From the NCBI RefSeq assembly GCF_004327335.1, contig NZ_QJUO01000017.1, forward strand, positions 1 to 64,000: DNA of 64,000 nucleotides, given 5' to 3'. The notes beneath the pieces were generated by a model. The model searched no databases. It saw only the letters and a program-made list of their open reading frames with translations, and had not been told where the DNA came from. The position numbers and the translations under genes are program-made. Shown in pieces: positions 18,168 through 28,745 of the stretch (position 1 is its first letter; every line of letters starts with the position of its first letter). The DNA is from Stutzerimonas kirkiae. GTDB lineage: Bacteria; Pseudomonadota; Gammaproteobacteria; Pseudomonadales; Pseudomonadaceae.

Positions 18168-19721
18168 ATGCAATCACCCAGATACCTGTTGTTACTGGCG
18201 CTGGCCCTGCTGGCCGGCTGCATGTCGCAAAGCACGTCCGAGCCCTCTCATGCGCTGCCGCCCGGCCTGTCGCCCCTCGGCGAACGAGTGCAGGAGCTGG
18301 CCAGCCGACAGGCACCGGGCACGTCCGGCTTCCGCCTGCTGCCATCCAGCACCGAGGCTTTCAGCGCCCGCGCCGAACTGATCCGCGCCGCCCGCACGAG
18401 CCTGGATATCCAGTACTACATCGTGCACGACGGGCTGACCACCCGCGCCCTGGTGCATGAACTGCTGCAGGCGGCCGATCGCGGCGTGCGTATTCGCATC
18501 CTGCTCGACGACACCACCAGCGACGGCAACGACTACCGCATCGCCAAGCTGGCGGCGCACCCGAACATCCACTTGCGTGTCTTCAACCCCCTGCACCTGG
18601 GCCGCAGCACCGGCATCACGCGTGCCGCCGGGCGGCTGCTGAACCTGTCACTGCAACATCGGCGCATGCATAACAAGCTGATGCTCGCCGACAGCAGCCT
18701 GGCGATCGTCGGCGGTCGCAACCTGGGCGACGAGTATTTCGACGCCGACCAGGTACTCAACTTCACTGATATCGACCTGCTCGGCGTCGGCCCGGTCGCC
18801 GGGCAACTGGCCAGTAGTTTCGACCAGTACTGGAACCACGCGCTGAGCGCGCCGATCCAGCAATTCCTGCGTACGCCACCGGATGACAGGGACCTGCGCC
18901 GTGCACAGCGCCAGCTGCGGCGCGCCCTCGACGAGGCGGTACACACCCAGCCGACCCGCTACCGGCGGCTGATGGCCTACCAGAGCGATCCGCAACTGCC
19001 GGGCTGGCTGGCCGGGCTGACCTGGGCCCCGGCCACCGCCATGTGGGACGACCCGGACAAGATCAGCGCCAACGGCCTGCCCGATCCCGAACTGCTGCTG
19101 ACCACCCAGTTGCAACCGGCCATGCAGCAGGTCAGTGAGGAACTGACCCTGGTGTCGGCCTATTTCGTGCCTACCCGTACCGGCGTCGACTATCTCTCGG
19201 AACGGGCCGCCGCGGGTGTGAACATCCGCCTGCTGACCAATGCCCTGGAAGCGACGGACGTACCCGCCGTGCACGGTGGCTACGCCCCCTACCGCAAGGC
19301 CTTGTTGAGAAACGGCGTCCAGCTCTTCGAGCTGCGCCGCCAGCCCGAGGAGAAAGTCTCCTACAGCCTGAGCGGCGACTCCGAATCCAGCCTGCACAGC
19401 AAAGCGGCAGTGCTCGACCAGAAACAGGTGTTCATCGGCTCCTTCAACCTCGATCCGCGCTCGGTATTGTGGAATACCGAAGTCGGCATCCTGGTCGACA
19501 GCCCGGAACTGGCACGCGAGGTTCACCAGCTATTGCTCGAAGGCATGGCACCCGCCATCAGCTACGAAGTGCGGTTGCGCGAACGCGATGGCAGCCTGCA
19601 ACTGGTCTGGATCGCCGAGAACCAGGGGCAGTTGGAAATCCTCGAAAAGGAACCCGGCAACCTGTGGCGGCGCTTCAATGCCTGGGTCGCCAATGCCATC
19701 GGCCTGGAGCGCATGCTCTAA
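18168..19721 (+). CDS. phospholipase D family lipoprotein (cardiolipin synthase C-like)
   Basis: 517 residues with a lipoprotein signal (LLALALLAGC, lipidated Cys near residue 18). Two HKD phosphodiesterase motifs are present: HNKLMLADSSLAIVGGRN near residue 165 and HSKAAVLDQKQVFIGSFN near residue 410. This resembles the YmdC/ClsC group that joins phospholipids into cardiolipin, but a lipid-anchored nuclease or phospholipase cannot be excluded. No ymdB-like partner is adjacent. It is followed at once by the structured 126-bp element. Confidence 0.88.
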   Translation: MQSPRYLLLLALALLAGCMSQSTSEPSHALPPGLSPLGERVQELASRQAPGTSGFRLLPSSTEAFSARAELIRAARTSLDIQYYIVHDGLTTRALVHELLQAADRGVRIRILLDDTTSDGNDYRIAKLAAHPNIHLRVFNPLHLGRSTGITRAAGRLLNLSLQHRRMHNKLMLADSSLAIVGGRNLGDEYFDADQVLNFTDIDLLGVGPVAGQLASSFDQYWNHALSAPIQQFLRTPPDDRDLRRAQRQLRRALDEAVHTQPTRYRRLMAYQSDPQLPGWLAGLTWAPATAMWDDPDKISANGLPDPELLLTTQLQPAMQQVSEELTLVSAYFVPTRTGVDYLSERAAAGVNIRLLTNALEATDVPAVHGGYAPYRKALLRNGVQLFELRRQPEEKVSYSLSGDSESSLHSKAAVLDQKQVFIGSFNLDPRSVLWNTEVGILVDSPELAREVHQLLLEGMAPAISYEVRLRERDGSLQLVWIAENQGQLEILEKEPGNLWRRFNAWVANAIGLERML

Positions 19722-19725
19722 GGTC

Positions 19726-19851
19726 TGTTGAGGTTTCGGCGCGACCGCGCCGGTGCCTGCGTCCTGCGCAAGCTCCAGGGATGGAGTGAATGCCGCAAGC
19801 CCGTCGGGAACGGGCGCGGCCTGACCGGGGCTATTCGCCGAAACCTCAACA
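19726..19851. repeat. 126-bp element with 16-bp terminal inverted repeats and internal hairpins
   Basis: TGTTGAGGTTTCGGCG (19726-19741) is exactly complementary to CGCCGAAACCTCAACA (19836-19851). Inside are two further perfect stems, CTCCA/TGGAG with a GGGA loop (19773-19786) and GCCCGT/ACGGGC (19799-19815). It starts 5 bp after a stop codon and holds no convincing ORF. It could be a miniature inverted-repeat element or a structured RNA. Confidence 0.6.
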
Positions 19852-19865
19852 ACCCCTAGTGCAGC

Positions 19866-19881
19866 AGCCATAAGCGGGAAG
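19866..19881 (+). repeat. 16-bp direct repeat, copy 1, left of the chemotaxis gene
   Basis: AGCCATAAGCGGGAAG occurs here and again at 21623-21638, on either side of the transducer gene (19978-21537). Confidence 0.6.
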
Positions 19882-19977
19882 CTTGACGCCGTTGCAGGGC
19901 GGGCCTTGCAGGTGCGCCATGCACTTCCAGCCTATGGCTTCAGTGTCGAGGTAACCCCTATGCGCACACGTCCCCAT

Positions 19978-21537
19978 TCACTCTTCCGGTCGATAGCCGA
20001 GCCGCAGGCCGCCCCAGTGCCGGCCCTTGACCATGATCGGCACCGACAGATCGTGCATCAGTTCGCCGGTATCACGGCTGTAGGTCTGCAACAGCAGGTT
20101 GCGCTGGTGGCTGCCACAACGCGCACCGGTGCGGTCATTGAACAGCCGCTTGCTGCGACTGCGCACACGGTCGACCTGCGGATCGCCTACCGGCGGGTGG
20201 GCGAAAGCCCGGTTATGGGTCGGCACATAGCCTTCCGGCGTCGTGGCGATGGCATATATCAGCCCGTCATGGCGTTCGAGCAAAGGCTCCTGGATAGCGG
20301 GCAGCACCGCATCCGCATAACCATCGAAGCGGGTGTGGTAGCGTAGCGGATCGCTGCCGGCCTGGGCCTGGTAGTTACGGTCGAACAGATCGTCCAGTGA
20401 AATCTTCCCTGCCGCCATGTCCGCCTCGAAACGCTCGGCGATCTGCCGCGCGCCCTGGCGCGCCAGATCGTAGAAGAACTGATGGTAGTCGTCGAGCTGG
20501 ACCTCGGCCAGTTGCTCGCTGACCGTCTCCGCCTGGCTGACCAGCAGCTCCGCGGCCTGCTCCAGGCGCAGGGTCTGTTCCTCACTCTCGACAGCGTCGG
20601 CGCGCAACTGGTCGAGGGCGACGAACAGCCCGGTCAGGCGCTCATGGCTGCTGGACGTGCCGCAGGCGATCTGCCCGACCTGCGCCTCCACGTCGCCCGC
20701 CAGCTCGGCGATACCGCTCAATTGTTCACCCATGCCGGCAATCCGCTCCGCCGCCTCATCCAGCTCCCGCGCCTGCTGCTGGATATAGCTGACCACCGCC
20801 TCGCCCTGCTGGCGAATATCGGTCACCATCCGCCCGACCTCCTCGGTGGCGCTGGAAGTCCGCGCCGCCAGGTTGCGCACTTCATCGGCCACCACGGCGA
20901 AGCCGCGCCCGGCCTCCCCGGCACGCGCGGCCTCGATGGCGGCATTGAGCGCCAGCAGGTTGGTCTGGCTGGCGATGGACTGGATCACGTCGGTGATCTG
21001 GCGGATCTCCTCGGTACGCGCCGACAGGCCATCGACCAGTTCCCGGCTGGTCTCGGTCTGCTCGCTCAGTTGCTGCATGCAGCCGATGGCCTGTTGCAGG
21101 GCCTGCCGCCCACTGTCGCTGCTGGCGCGCACCGACTCGGCGGCCTGCAAGGCCTCGCGGGCGCGTTCGGCGCTGTCCTGGCCGGTCGCCGCGATGGCAT
21201 GCGCGCCCTCGGCAATCTCGCCGACCGCGCCACGTTGCGAATGCAGGCGGGCAGCCAGTTGCTCGACGCTGAAGGCAACACGCGCCGAAGCCAGTGCATT
21301 TTCACAGGTGTGCCGGGACAGACGCTTGCTCAGGTCGCCGAAGCCCTGCTCGACGGCCGCAGGCGCCTCGTCGCGCCCTCGCTCACCACGAAGCCAGGGC
21401 CATAACGCGAAAGCCAGCACGGCGGCAACCTGCACGAACAAGGGTGGCTGCAGCTTCTGCAGGACGAACAGCAGGCCCAGCAGGAACAGCACGTGCAACA
21501 GGAACATGACAGGATGAAGGCGAAAGGCGGGACGCAT
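19978..21537 (-). CDS. methyl-accepting chemotaxis transducer with C-terminal cytoplasmic sensor
   Basis: 519 residues. A hydrophobic N-terminus (about 8-48) would form a membrane hairpin with almost no periplasmic part. The MCP signalling region (about 100-345) has the hairpin tip [30 protein letters not shown]-terminal domain (about 375-519) with [11 protein letters not shown] and [19 protein letters not shown] resembles the Cache/PAS-like tails of several Pseudomonas transducers. Sensing is therefore probably cytoplasmic. Ligand unknown; no che genes are nearby. It is flanked by 16-bp direct repeats. Confidence 0.9.
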   Translation of the reverse strand: MRPAFRLHPVMFLLHVLFLLGLLFVLQKLQPPLFVQVAAVLAFALWPWLRGERGRDEAPAAVEQGFGDLSKRLSRHTCENALASARVAFSVEQLAARLHSQRGAVGEIAEGAHAIAATGQDSAERAREALQAAESVRASSDSGRQALQQAIGCMQQLSEQTETSRELVDGLSARTEEIRQITDVIQSIASQTNLLALNAAIEAARAGEAGRGFAVVADEVRNLAARTSSATEEVGRMVTDIRQQGEAVVSYIQQQARELDEAAERIAGMGEQLSGIAELAGDVEAQVGQIACGTSSSHERLTGLFVALDQLRADAVESEEQTLRLEQAAELLVSQAETVSEQLAEVQLDDYHQFFYDLARQGARQIAERFEADMAAGKISLDDLFDRNYQAQAGSDPLRYHTRFDGYADAVLPAIQEPLLERHDGLIYAIATTPEGYVPTHNRAFAHPPVGDPQVDRVRSRSKRLFNDRTGARCGSHQRNLLLQTYSRDTGELMHDLSVPIMVKGRHWGGLRLGYRPEE

Positions 21538-21622
21538 AGTGGCGACCTCTTGTTGTTTTTGTCGGACCGGTTCTATTTACCAGACATTCCCATGAAGAAC
21601 ACAGTCTTCATTGGTAGCAGAA

Positions 21623-21638
21623 AGCCATAAGCGGGAAG
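21623..21638 (+). repeat. 16-bp direct repeat, copy 2, right of the chemotaxis gene
   Basis: This second AGCCATAAGCGGGAAG is identical to 19866-19881. Both copies are preceded by AGCAG within a few bases. Confidence 0.6.
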
Positions 21639-21724
21639 AGGAAATCACCGTCGACATTGACGCTGGATGCACGACGAACAGCTCGTGCAGCGCCCACCTC
21701 CAGCTTAGCCTGCGACCGCTCCGT

Positions 21725-22399
21725 TCAGATCCAGCCATATTCGGCCATCGACAGCGGCTCGCCATCGCCGACGATGAAATGATCGAGCAGCCGTACATCG
21801 ACGTATTCCAGCGCTTCCTTGAGCCGGCGGGTCAGCAGCCGGTCGGCCGGACTCGGCTCGGTGATTCCGGAAGGGTGGTTATGGGAAAGGATGAGCGCCG
21901 CGGCATTCTGCGCCAGGGCACGCTTGATCACCTGCCGCGGATAGACGCTGGCGCTATCGACCGTGCCCTGGAACAGCACTTCGAAGGCGATGACCCGGTG
22001 CTTGGCATCGAGAAAGAGGCAGGCGAACTGCTCGTGGGGCTCATGCCGCAGCCGCGCCTTGAGAAAATCGCGTACCGCTTGCGGGCTCTCCAGCGCGGAA
22101 TCGCGCTGCATGCGTTCGGCCAGATGCCGCCGGGACATCTCCAGCACCGCCTGCAACTGGGCGAACTTCGCCGGACCGAGCCCGAGGTGGCGGCAGAACG
22201 AACGCTGATCGGCCTCGAGCAGGCTGCGCAGGCTACCAAAGTCCTTGACCAGGAGGCGCGCCAGGTCCACCGCGCTTTTGCCAGCCACCCCGGTGCGCAG
22301 GAAGATCGCCAGCAGCTCCGCATCGGAAAGGACCATCGGCCCATGCTTGAGCAACTTTTCCCGGGGCCGCTCGTCGGTCGGCCAGTGCCGAATGCTCAT
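21725..22399 (-). CDS. radC: RadC family JAMM-domain protein
   Basis: 224 residues. An N-terminal helix-hairpin-helix-like UPF0758 region ([20 protein letters not shown]) precedes a JAB/MPN domain with the metal-binding motif [15 protein letters not shown]. The historical link to DNA repair is not secure; the true activity is unknown. It is divergent from coaBC, an arrangement common in gammaproteobacteria. Confidence 0.95.
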   Translation of the reverse strand: MSIRHWPTDERPREKLLKHGPMVLSDAELLAIFLRTGVAGKSAVDLARLLVKDFGSLRSLLEADQRSFCRHLGLGPAKFAQLQAVLEMSRRHLAERMQRDSALESPQAVRDFLKARLRHEPHEQFACLFLDAKHRVIAFEVLFQGTVDSASVYPRQVIKRALAQNAAALILSHNHPSGITEPSPADRLLTRRLKEALEYVDVRLLDHFIVGDGEPLSMAEYGWI

Positions 22400-22564
22400 G
22401 CCACCTCCCTGTGCCCGGCTCCTTGCAGCGCATGGCGCGATCGCCCCGCCCGGCCTCCAGCACTTTTATCGAGACGTTTGGCGCTGTGCTATCTTATCGG
22501 CCTTTTTGATGCCGTATGCTCGGGAAATGCGTGCGGCATTTCACATTTCCAACAAGGCAGGTCT

Positions 22565-23791
22565 ATGCAACGGTTGTATCGCAAACGCATCGTCCTGGGG
22601 GTCGGCGGTGGCATCGCCGCCTACAAGAGCGCGGAGCTGGTACGCCGGCTGCGCGATCATGGCGCCGAGGTCCGCGTGGTGATGACCCAGGGCGGCCGCG
22701 AGTTCATCACGCCACTGACGCTCCAGGCCCTGTCCGGGCACCCGGTCCACCTCGACCTGCTCGACCCCGCCGCCGAGGCGGCCATGGGCCATATCGAGCT
22801 GGCACGCTGGGCCGACCTGGTGCTGATCGCGCCGGCCACCGCCGATCTCATCGCGCGCCTGGCCCAAGGCCTCGCCAACGACCTGCTGACCACCCTGGTG
22901 CTGGCGACCAATGCGCCGGTCGCCCTGGCGCCAGCCATGAACCAGGCGATGTGGGCCGACCCGGCGACCCAGGCCAACTGCGCGCGCCTGACGGAACGCG
23001 GCCTGCGCCTGCTCGGCCCGGCGGCCGGCAGCCAGGCCTGCGGCGATGTCGGCCTCGGACGCATGCTGGAACCGGAGGAGCTGGCGCAGTCCGCCGCCGA
23101 CAGTTTCGAGAACGGCCTGCTGACCGGCCGCCACCTGCTGATCACCGCCGGCCCGACCCAGGAAAACATCGACCCGGTGCGCTACATCACCAACCACAGC
23201 TCCGGGCGCATGGGCTTCGCCCTGGCCGAGGCCGCCGCCGAGGCCGGCGCCCGCGTGACCCTGGTGGCCGGCCCGGTATTCCTGCCGACCCCCGAGCGGG
23301 TGCAGCGCATAGATGTCATCAGCGCCCGCGACATGCTCACGGCCTGCGAAGCGGCCATGCCCTGCGACCTGCTGATCGCCGCCGCCGCCGTCGCCGACTA
23401 TCGCCCCGAGGTCGTCGCGCCGCACAAGCTGAAGAAAGACCCCGCCAACGGCGATGGCCTGCTGCTGCAGATGGTGCGCAACCCGGATATCCTCGCCACC
23501 CTGGCCGGTCGGCCAGACCGCCCGTTCAGCGTCGGCTTCGCCGCCGAGACCGAGAACCTGCTGGCCTACGCGACCCGCAAGCTGCGCGACAAGAATCTCG
23601 ACCTGATCATCGCCAACGACGTGGCCAACCCCAGCATCGGCTTCAACAGCGAAGAGAACGCGGTCACCGCCATCGACCGCCAACAGCACGAAACCCGTTT
23701 CGGCCAGGCCAGCAAGGGGCATATCGCCCGGCAACTGGTGGCCTTTATCGCCGAGCGGTTCAATCATCCGGAACGTACCCGTCAGGTTTGA
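22565..23791 (+). CDS. coaBC: bifunctional phosphopantothenoylcysteine decarboxylase/synthetase
   Basis: Two steps of coenzyme A synthesis. The start at 22565 ([16 protein letters not shown]) gives 408 residues; the open frame back to 21611 lies antisense to radC. The N-terminal CoaC flavoprotein half has GGGIAAYKS and APAMNQAMW. The CoaB half begins near residue 190 with [25 protein letters not shown], and [11 protein letters not shown] lies further on. dut starts 2 bp after the stop, so the pair is co-transcribed. Confidence 0.97.
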   Translation: MQRLYRKRIVLGVGGGIAAYKSAELVRRLRDHGAEVRVVMTQGGREFITPLTLQALSGHPVHLDLLDPAAEAAMGHIELARWADLVLIAPATADLIARLAQGLANDLLTTLVLATNAPVALAPAMNQAMWADPATQANCARLTERGLRLLGPAAGSQACGDVGLGRMLEPEELAQSAADSFENGLLTGRHLLITAGPTQENIDPVRYITNHSSGRMGFALAEAAAEAGARVTLVAGPVFLPTPERVQRIDVISARDMLTACEAAMPCDLLIAAAAVADYRPEVVAPHKLKKDPANGDGLLLQMVRNPDILATLAGRPDRPFSVGFAAETENLLAYATRKLRDKNLDLIIANDVANPSIGFNSEENAVTAIDRQQHETRFGQASKGHIARQLVAFIAERFNHPERTRQV

Positions 23792-23793
23792 CC

Positions 23794-24249
23794 ATGCATC
23801 GACTCCAAGCCCGTATCCTCGACCCTCGCCTCGGCCAGGACTTCCCCCTGCCGCAATACGCCACCAGCGGCTCCGCCGGGCTGGACCTGCGCGCCATGCT
23901 GCAGCAGGACACAGCGCTGCGACCGGGCGAAACCCTGCTGATCCCCACCGGCCTGTCGATCCATATCGCCGACCCGGGCCTCGCCGCCCTGGTCCTGCCC
24001 CGTTCGGGCCTGGGCCACAAGCACGGTATCGTGCTCGGTAACCTGGTCGGGCTAATCGACTCTGACTACCAGGGCGAACTGATGGTGTCCTGCTGGAACC
24101 GTGGCCAGGGCGATTTCACTATCGCGGTGGGCGAACGTATCGCACAGTTGGTGCTGGTCCCGGTGATCCAGGCGCAGTTCGAGCTGGTCGAGCAGTTCGA
24201 CGACTCCGAGCGCGGCGCCGGCGGCTTCGGCCACTCCGGCCGTCAGTAA
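23794..24249 (+). CDS. dut: deoxyuridine 5'-triphosphate nucleotidohydrolase
   Basis: Hydrolyses dUTP to dUMP, keeping uracil out of DNA. The start at 23794 gives 151 residues, standard for the trimeric enzyme. All motifs are visible: [34 protein letters not shown] and the C-terminal GGFGHSG arm. It is 2 bp downstream of coaBC. Confidence 0.97.
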   Translation: MHRLQARILDPRLGQDFPLPQYATSGSAGLDLRAMLQQDTALRPGETLLIPTGLSIHIADPGLAALVLPRSGLGHKHGIVLGNLVGLIDSDYQGELMVSCWNRGQGDFTIAVGERIAQLVLVPVIQAQFELVEQFDDSERGAGGFGHSGRQ

Positions 24250-24261
24250 CGCGACCCATAG

Positions 24262-24278
24262 GGTGCGCCATGCGCACC
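24262..24278. repeat. GGTGCGC-CAT-GCGCACC palindrome
   Basis: A perfect 7-bp stem with a 3-base loop lies between dut and algC. It resembles the larger GCGGTGCGCA/TGCGCACCGC repeat at 6795-6826 and may belong to a dispersed family. Confidence 0.55.
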
Positions 24279-24368
24279 GGGACAATAGCTTCAGCCGCCC
24301 GGTTTGTTGAAAGAACCCGATTCGAATCCGCAGCAGGCCCCGCCTCGCCGCATCAGGAGCGAAACCTC

Positions 24369-25760
24369 ATGAGCAACAGTGCCCCCCCACACCTTCCCGC
24401 CACGATCTTTCGTGCCTACGATATCCGTGGCGTGGTCGGCGACACCCTGACCAACGACACCGCCTACTGGGTCGGTCGCGCAGTCGGCGCGGAAAGTCTG
24501 GCCAAGGGCGAAGCCAGTGTCTCGGTCGGCCGCGATGGGCGGCTGTCCGGCCCGGAGCTGGTCAAGCACCTGATCCAGGGCCTGGCCGACAGCGGTTGCC
24601 AGGTCAGCGACGTTGGCATGGTGCCGACGCCGGCGCTCTACTACGCCGCCAATATCCTCGCCGGCAAATCCGGCGTGATGCTCACTGGCAGCCATAACCC
24701 GCCGGACTACAACGGTTTCAAGATCGTCGTCGCCGGCGACACCCTGGCCAACGAGCAGATCCAGGCCTTGCGCCAGCGCATCGAGGACAACGACCTGAGC
24801 GAAGGCCAGGGCAGTATCGGGCAGGTCGACGTGCTGCAAGGCTATTTCGAACGAATCACCGGTGATATTCGGCTGGCCAGGCCGCTGAAGGTCGTGGTCG
24901 ATTGCGGCAACGGCGTGGCCGGGGTCATCGCCCCACGGCTGATCGAGGCACTCGGCGCCCAGGTGATCCCACTGTTCTGCGAGGTGGACGGTAACTTCCC
25001 CAATCACCACCCCGACCCCGGCAAACCGGAGAACCTGGTCGACCTGATCGCCAGGGTCAAGGCCGAGAACGCCGACCTGGGCCTGGCCTTCGACGGCGAC
25101 GGCGACCGTGTCGGCGTGGTCACCAACACCGGCAGTATCGTCTACCCCGACCGCCTGCTGATGCTGTTCGCCAAGGATGTGCTGTCGCGCAACCCCGGCG
25201 CGGAAATCATCTTCGACGTCAAGTGCACCCGCCGTCTCACCCCGCTGATCAAGGGCTATGGCGGCCGGCCGCTGATGTGGAAGACCGGCCACTCACTGAT
25301 CAAGAAAAAGATGAAGGAAACCGGTGCCCTGCTGGCCGGCGAGATGAGCGGCCATGTGTTCTTCAAGGAGCGCTGGTTCGGCTTCGACGACGGCATCTAC
25401 AGCGCCGCCCGCCTGCTGGAAATCCTCAGCCAGCAGGCGCAGGACGCCGAAAGCCTGTTCGCCGGCTTCCCGGGCGATGTGTCCACGCCGGAGATCAACA
25501 TCACGGTGACAGAAGAAAGCAAATTCACCATCATTGACGCGCTGCAACGCGACGCCCAGTGGGGCGAGGCCAGCCTGACCACCATCGACGGCGTGCGCGT
25601 CGATTACCCTCGGGGCTGGGGCCTGGTCCGCGCCTCCAACACCACGCCGGTACTGGTGCTGCGTTTCGAGGCCGAGAGCGAGGAAGAGATCCGTCGCATC
25701 CAGGAGGTGTTCCGCGCCCAGTTGCACAACGTCGCACCCGACCTCAAACTGCCGTTCTGA
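24369..25760 (+). CDS. algC: phosphomannomutase/phosphoglucomutase
   Basis: Interconverts hexose 6- and 1-phosphates for alginate, LPS and rhamnolipid precursors. The start at 24369 gives 463 residues, the Pseudomonas AlgC length. The phosphoserine loop TGSHNPPDYNG is near residue 108. Metal site DGDGDR is near residue 242, the sugar-binding GEMSGH near 325, and the phosphate-binding RASNTTP near 421. No alginate genes are adjacent, as is usual for algC. Confidence 0.97.
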   Translation: MSNSAPPHLPATIFRAYDIRGVVGDTLTNDTAYWVGRAVGAESLAKGEASVSVGRDGRLSGPELVKHLIQGLADSGCQVSDVGMVPTPALYYAANILAGKSGVMLTGSHNPPDYNGFKIVVAGDTLANEQIQALRQRIEDNDLSEGQGSIGQVDVLQGYFERITGDIRLARPLKVVVDCGNGVAGVIAPRLIEALGAQVIPLFCEVDGNFPNHHPDPGKPENLVDLIARVKAENADLGLAFDGDGDRVGVVTNTGSIVYPDRLLMLFAKDVLSRNPGAEIIFDVKCTRRLTPLIKGYGGRPLMWKTGHSLIKKKMKETGALLAGEMSGHVFFKERWFGFDDGIYSAARLLEILSQQAQDAESLFAGFPGDVSTPEINITVTEESKFTIIDALQRDAQWGEASLTTIDGVRVDYPRGWGLVRASNTTPVLVLRFEAESEEEIRRIQEVFRAQLHNVAPDLKLPF

Positions 25761-25781
25761 CTATTTCATCGCCGTCCCTGA

Positions 25782-26699
<918 letters not shown>

Positions 26700-26756
26700 A
26701 AGCTGCGCGCGAAGTGTGGGGGGACGGCGCGCACGGGCAAGCGCGCCGGGCAGTGG

Positions 26757-27398
26757 TCAAATGCCGTATTGCGCCCGATAGGCTTCGACCGCGGGTAGAT
26801 GCCGCTGCAACTCGGCATCCTCGGCCAGGTACTGCAGGACCTGCGACAGCGAAACGATGCTGATCACCGGTATCCCGTAGTCCCTCTCGACTTCCTGGAT
26901 CGCCGACAGCTCGCCCTGGCCCCGCTCCTGGCGGTTGAGGGCGATCAGCACGCCAGCGGCCCGGGCATTCTGCGCCTGAATGATCTGCATCACCTCGCGG
27001 ATGGCCGTTCCGGCGGTAATCACATCGTCGACGATCAGTACCCGCCCATCCAGTGGCGCGCCCACCAGCGAACCACCTTCGCCATGGTCCTTGGCTTCCT
27101 TGCGGTTGAAGCACCAGGGCAGGTCGCGCCCATGCTGTTCGGCCAATGCCACGGCGGTCGCGGCCGCCAGCGGAATGCCCTTGTAGGCCGGGCCGAACAG
27201 CACATCGAAGTCGATCCCGCTATCGACGATGGCCGACGCGTAGAAACGCCCCAGTTGGGCCAGCGCCGCACCACTGTCGAACAACCCGGCATTGAAGAAA
27301 TACGGGCTGGTACGCCCGGACTTGAGGGTGAATTCACCGAAACGGAGGACGCCTCGCTCGATGGCGAAGCGAATGAACTCGCGCTGATACGCCTGCAT
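26757..27398 (-). CDS. pyrE: orotate phosphoribosyltransferase
   Basis: Makes OMP from orotate and PRPP in pyrimidine synthesis. 213 residues, with [13 protein letters not shown] at the N-terminus, [10 protein letters not shown] near residue 69, and the PRPP loop [13 protein letters not shown] near residue 120. It is divergent from crc and convergent with argB. Confidence 0.97.
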   Translation of the reverse strand: MQAYQREFIRFAIERGVLRFGEFTLKSGRTSPYFFNAGLFDSGAALAQLGRFYASAIVDSGIDFDVLFGPAYKGIPLAAATAVALAEQHGRDLPWCFNRKEAKDHGEGGSLVGAPLDGRVLIVDDVITAGTAIREVMQIIQAQNARAAGVLIALNRQERGQGELSAIQEVERDYGIPVISIVSLSQVLQYLAEDAELQRHLPAVEAYRAQYGI

Positions 27399-27490
27399 TG
27401 AAAGAACTTCCGAAAGATCAGGAATTTAGCTTTTGGCTAATTGCCAAGTGCTTGAGTTATCATACACGCACGTGTTTCTAGGGGCCATTT

Positions 27491-28270
27491 ATGCGGATCA
27501 TCAGCGTCAACGTGAATGGTATTCAAGCGGCGGTACAGCGGGGGTTGCTCAGCTGGCTGCAGGCGCAGAATGCCGATGTCATCTGTCTGCAGGATACCCG
27601 CGCCTCCGGCCTGGAGCTCGACGACCCGGCCTATCAGCTGGACGGCTACTTCCTGTATGCCTGTGATGCCGAGATCCCGCAACAGGGCGGTGTCGCGCTG
27701 TACTCGAGGCTGCAGCCCAAGGCCATCATCACTGGGCTGGGTTTCGAAACGGCGGATCGTTATGGCCGCTACCTGCAAGCGGACTTCGACAAGGTCAGTA
27801 TCGCCAGCCTGCTGCTGCCTTCCGGCCATGGCGGCGACGATAGCCTGAACCAGAAATTCAAGTTCATGGACGACTTCGCCCACTATCTGGACAAGCAGCG
27901 CCGCAAGCGCCGCGAGTACCTGTACTGCGGCTCCCTGTACGTGGCGCACCAGAAGCTGGACGTGAAGAACTGGCGCGAATGCCAGCAGGAGCCCGGTTTC
28001 CTGGCGCCCGAGCGGGCCTGGCTGGATGAGATATTCGGCACCATGGGCTATGTCGATGCCCTGCGCGAGGTGAACCGCGAAGGTGATCTCTACAGTTGGT
28101 GGGCAGACAGCGAGCAGGCGCAGTTGCTCAACCTGGGCTGGCGCCTCGACTACCAGATACTGACACCGGGCATGCGCCGCTTCGTGCGCAGCGCACGCCT
28201 GCCGAGCCAGCCGCGCTTCTCCCAGCACGCGCCGATGATCGTCGACTACGACTGGACCCTCAGCATCTAG
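27491..28270 (+). CDS. crc: catabolite repression control protein Crc
   Basis: 259-residue member of the endonuclease/exonuclease/phosphatase fold (MRIISVNVNGIQAAVQRG, VICLQDTR, then YDWTL at the end). In Pseudomonas, Crc works with Hfq to block translation of catabolic mRNAs and is not thought to act as a nuclease. The ATG is preceded by AGGGGCC. The pyrE-crc-DUF4870-rph neighbourhood is the usual Pseudomonas context, which favours Crc over a true ExoIII. The CrcZ antagonist RNA is not in the window. Confidence 0.94.
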   Translation: MRIISVNVNGIQAAVQRGLLSWLQAQNADVICLQDTRASGLELDDPAYQLDGYFLYACDAEIPQQGGVALYSRLQPKAIITGLGFETADRYGRYLQADFDKVSIASLLLPSGHGGDDSLNQKFKFMDDFAHYLDKQRRKRREYLYCGSLYVAHQKLDVKNWRECQQEPGFLAPERAWLDEIFGTMGYVDALREVNREGDLYSWWADSEQAQLLNLGWRLDYQILTPGMRRFVRSARLPSQPRFSQHAPMIVDYDWTLSI

Positions 28271-28277
28271 CAGGGGC

Positions 28278-28324
28278 AGCCCTGGCCGCTCCCACGCAAG
28301 CGATATGCGATCGCCGTCAGGGCT
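28278..28324. terminator. shared stem-loop between convergent crc and DUF4870 genes
   Basis: AGCCCTG (28278-28284) pairs with CAGGGCT (28318-28324), enclosing an internal GCGAT/ATCGC stem. No T-run is present, so this is a tentative bidirectional terminator. Confidence 0.35.
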
Positions 28325-28699
28325 CTAATCCCCCGCCGCCTTGATCGGCCGCCAGCAGAACGGGTAGCGGTAGGCCTGCCCTTCATTGGCCTTGATGCCG
28401 GCGATCACGCCCAGGATGACCGCGCCGATGATGACGATCCCGGCCAGGATGAACCCGACTATGACCAGCATCAGCAGCAGGCTGATAGCCAGCGCGATGG
28501 CCACGGTGATCTGGAAGTTCATCGCCTCGCGGCCCTGATCGTCGATGAAGGGATTCTGGTCCTTCTTGATCTGCCAGACGATCAACGGCCCGAACAGGTT
28601 TCCGAAGGGGAATACGAACCCCAGGGCTGCCGCGAAATGGCAAAGCATCGCCCACTGACGGGCCTGGTGATCCAGTGGCTGGTGTTCCTGTTCGCTCAT
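28325..28699 (-). CDS. DUF4870 (Tic20-like) membrane protein
   Basis: 124 residues from MSEQEHQPL at 28699; five more codons are open upstream. Family features are RQWAMLCHFAAALG, FGNLFGPLIVWQIKKDQNPFIDDQGREAMNFQ and three hydrophobic helices. Function is unknown. It converges on crc and lies downstream of the diguanylate cyclase gene on the same strand. Confidence 0.88.
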   Translation of the reverse strand: MSEQEHQPLDHQARQWAMLCHFAAALGFVFPFGNLFGPLIVWQIKKDQNPFIDDQGREAMNFQITVAIALAISLLLMLVIVGFILAGIVIIGAVILGVIAGIKANEGQAYRYPFCWRPIKAAGD

Positions 28700-28745
28700 G
28701 GTCGCACTCTCCATTCATTCATATTCGCTCAGGGTCGCAAGGCAC

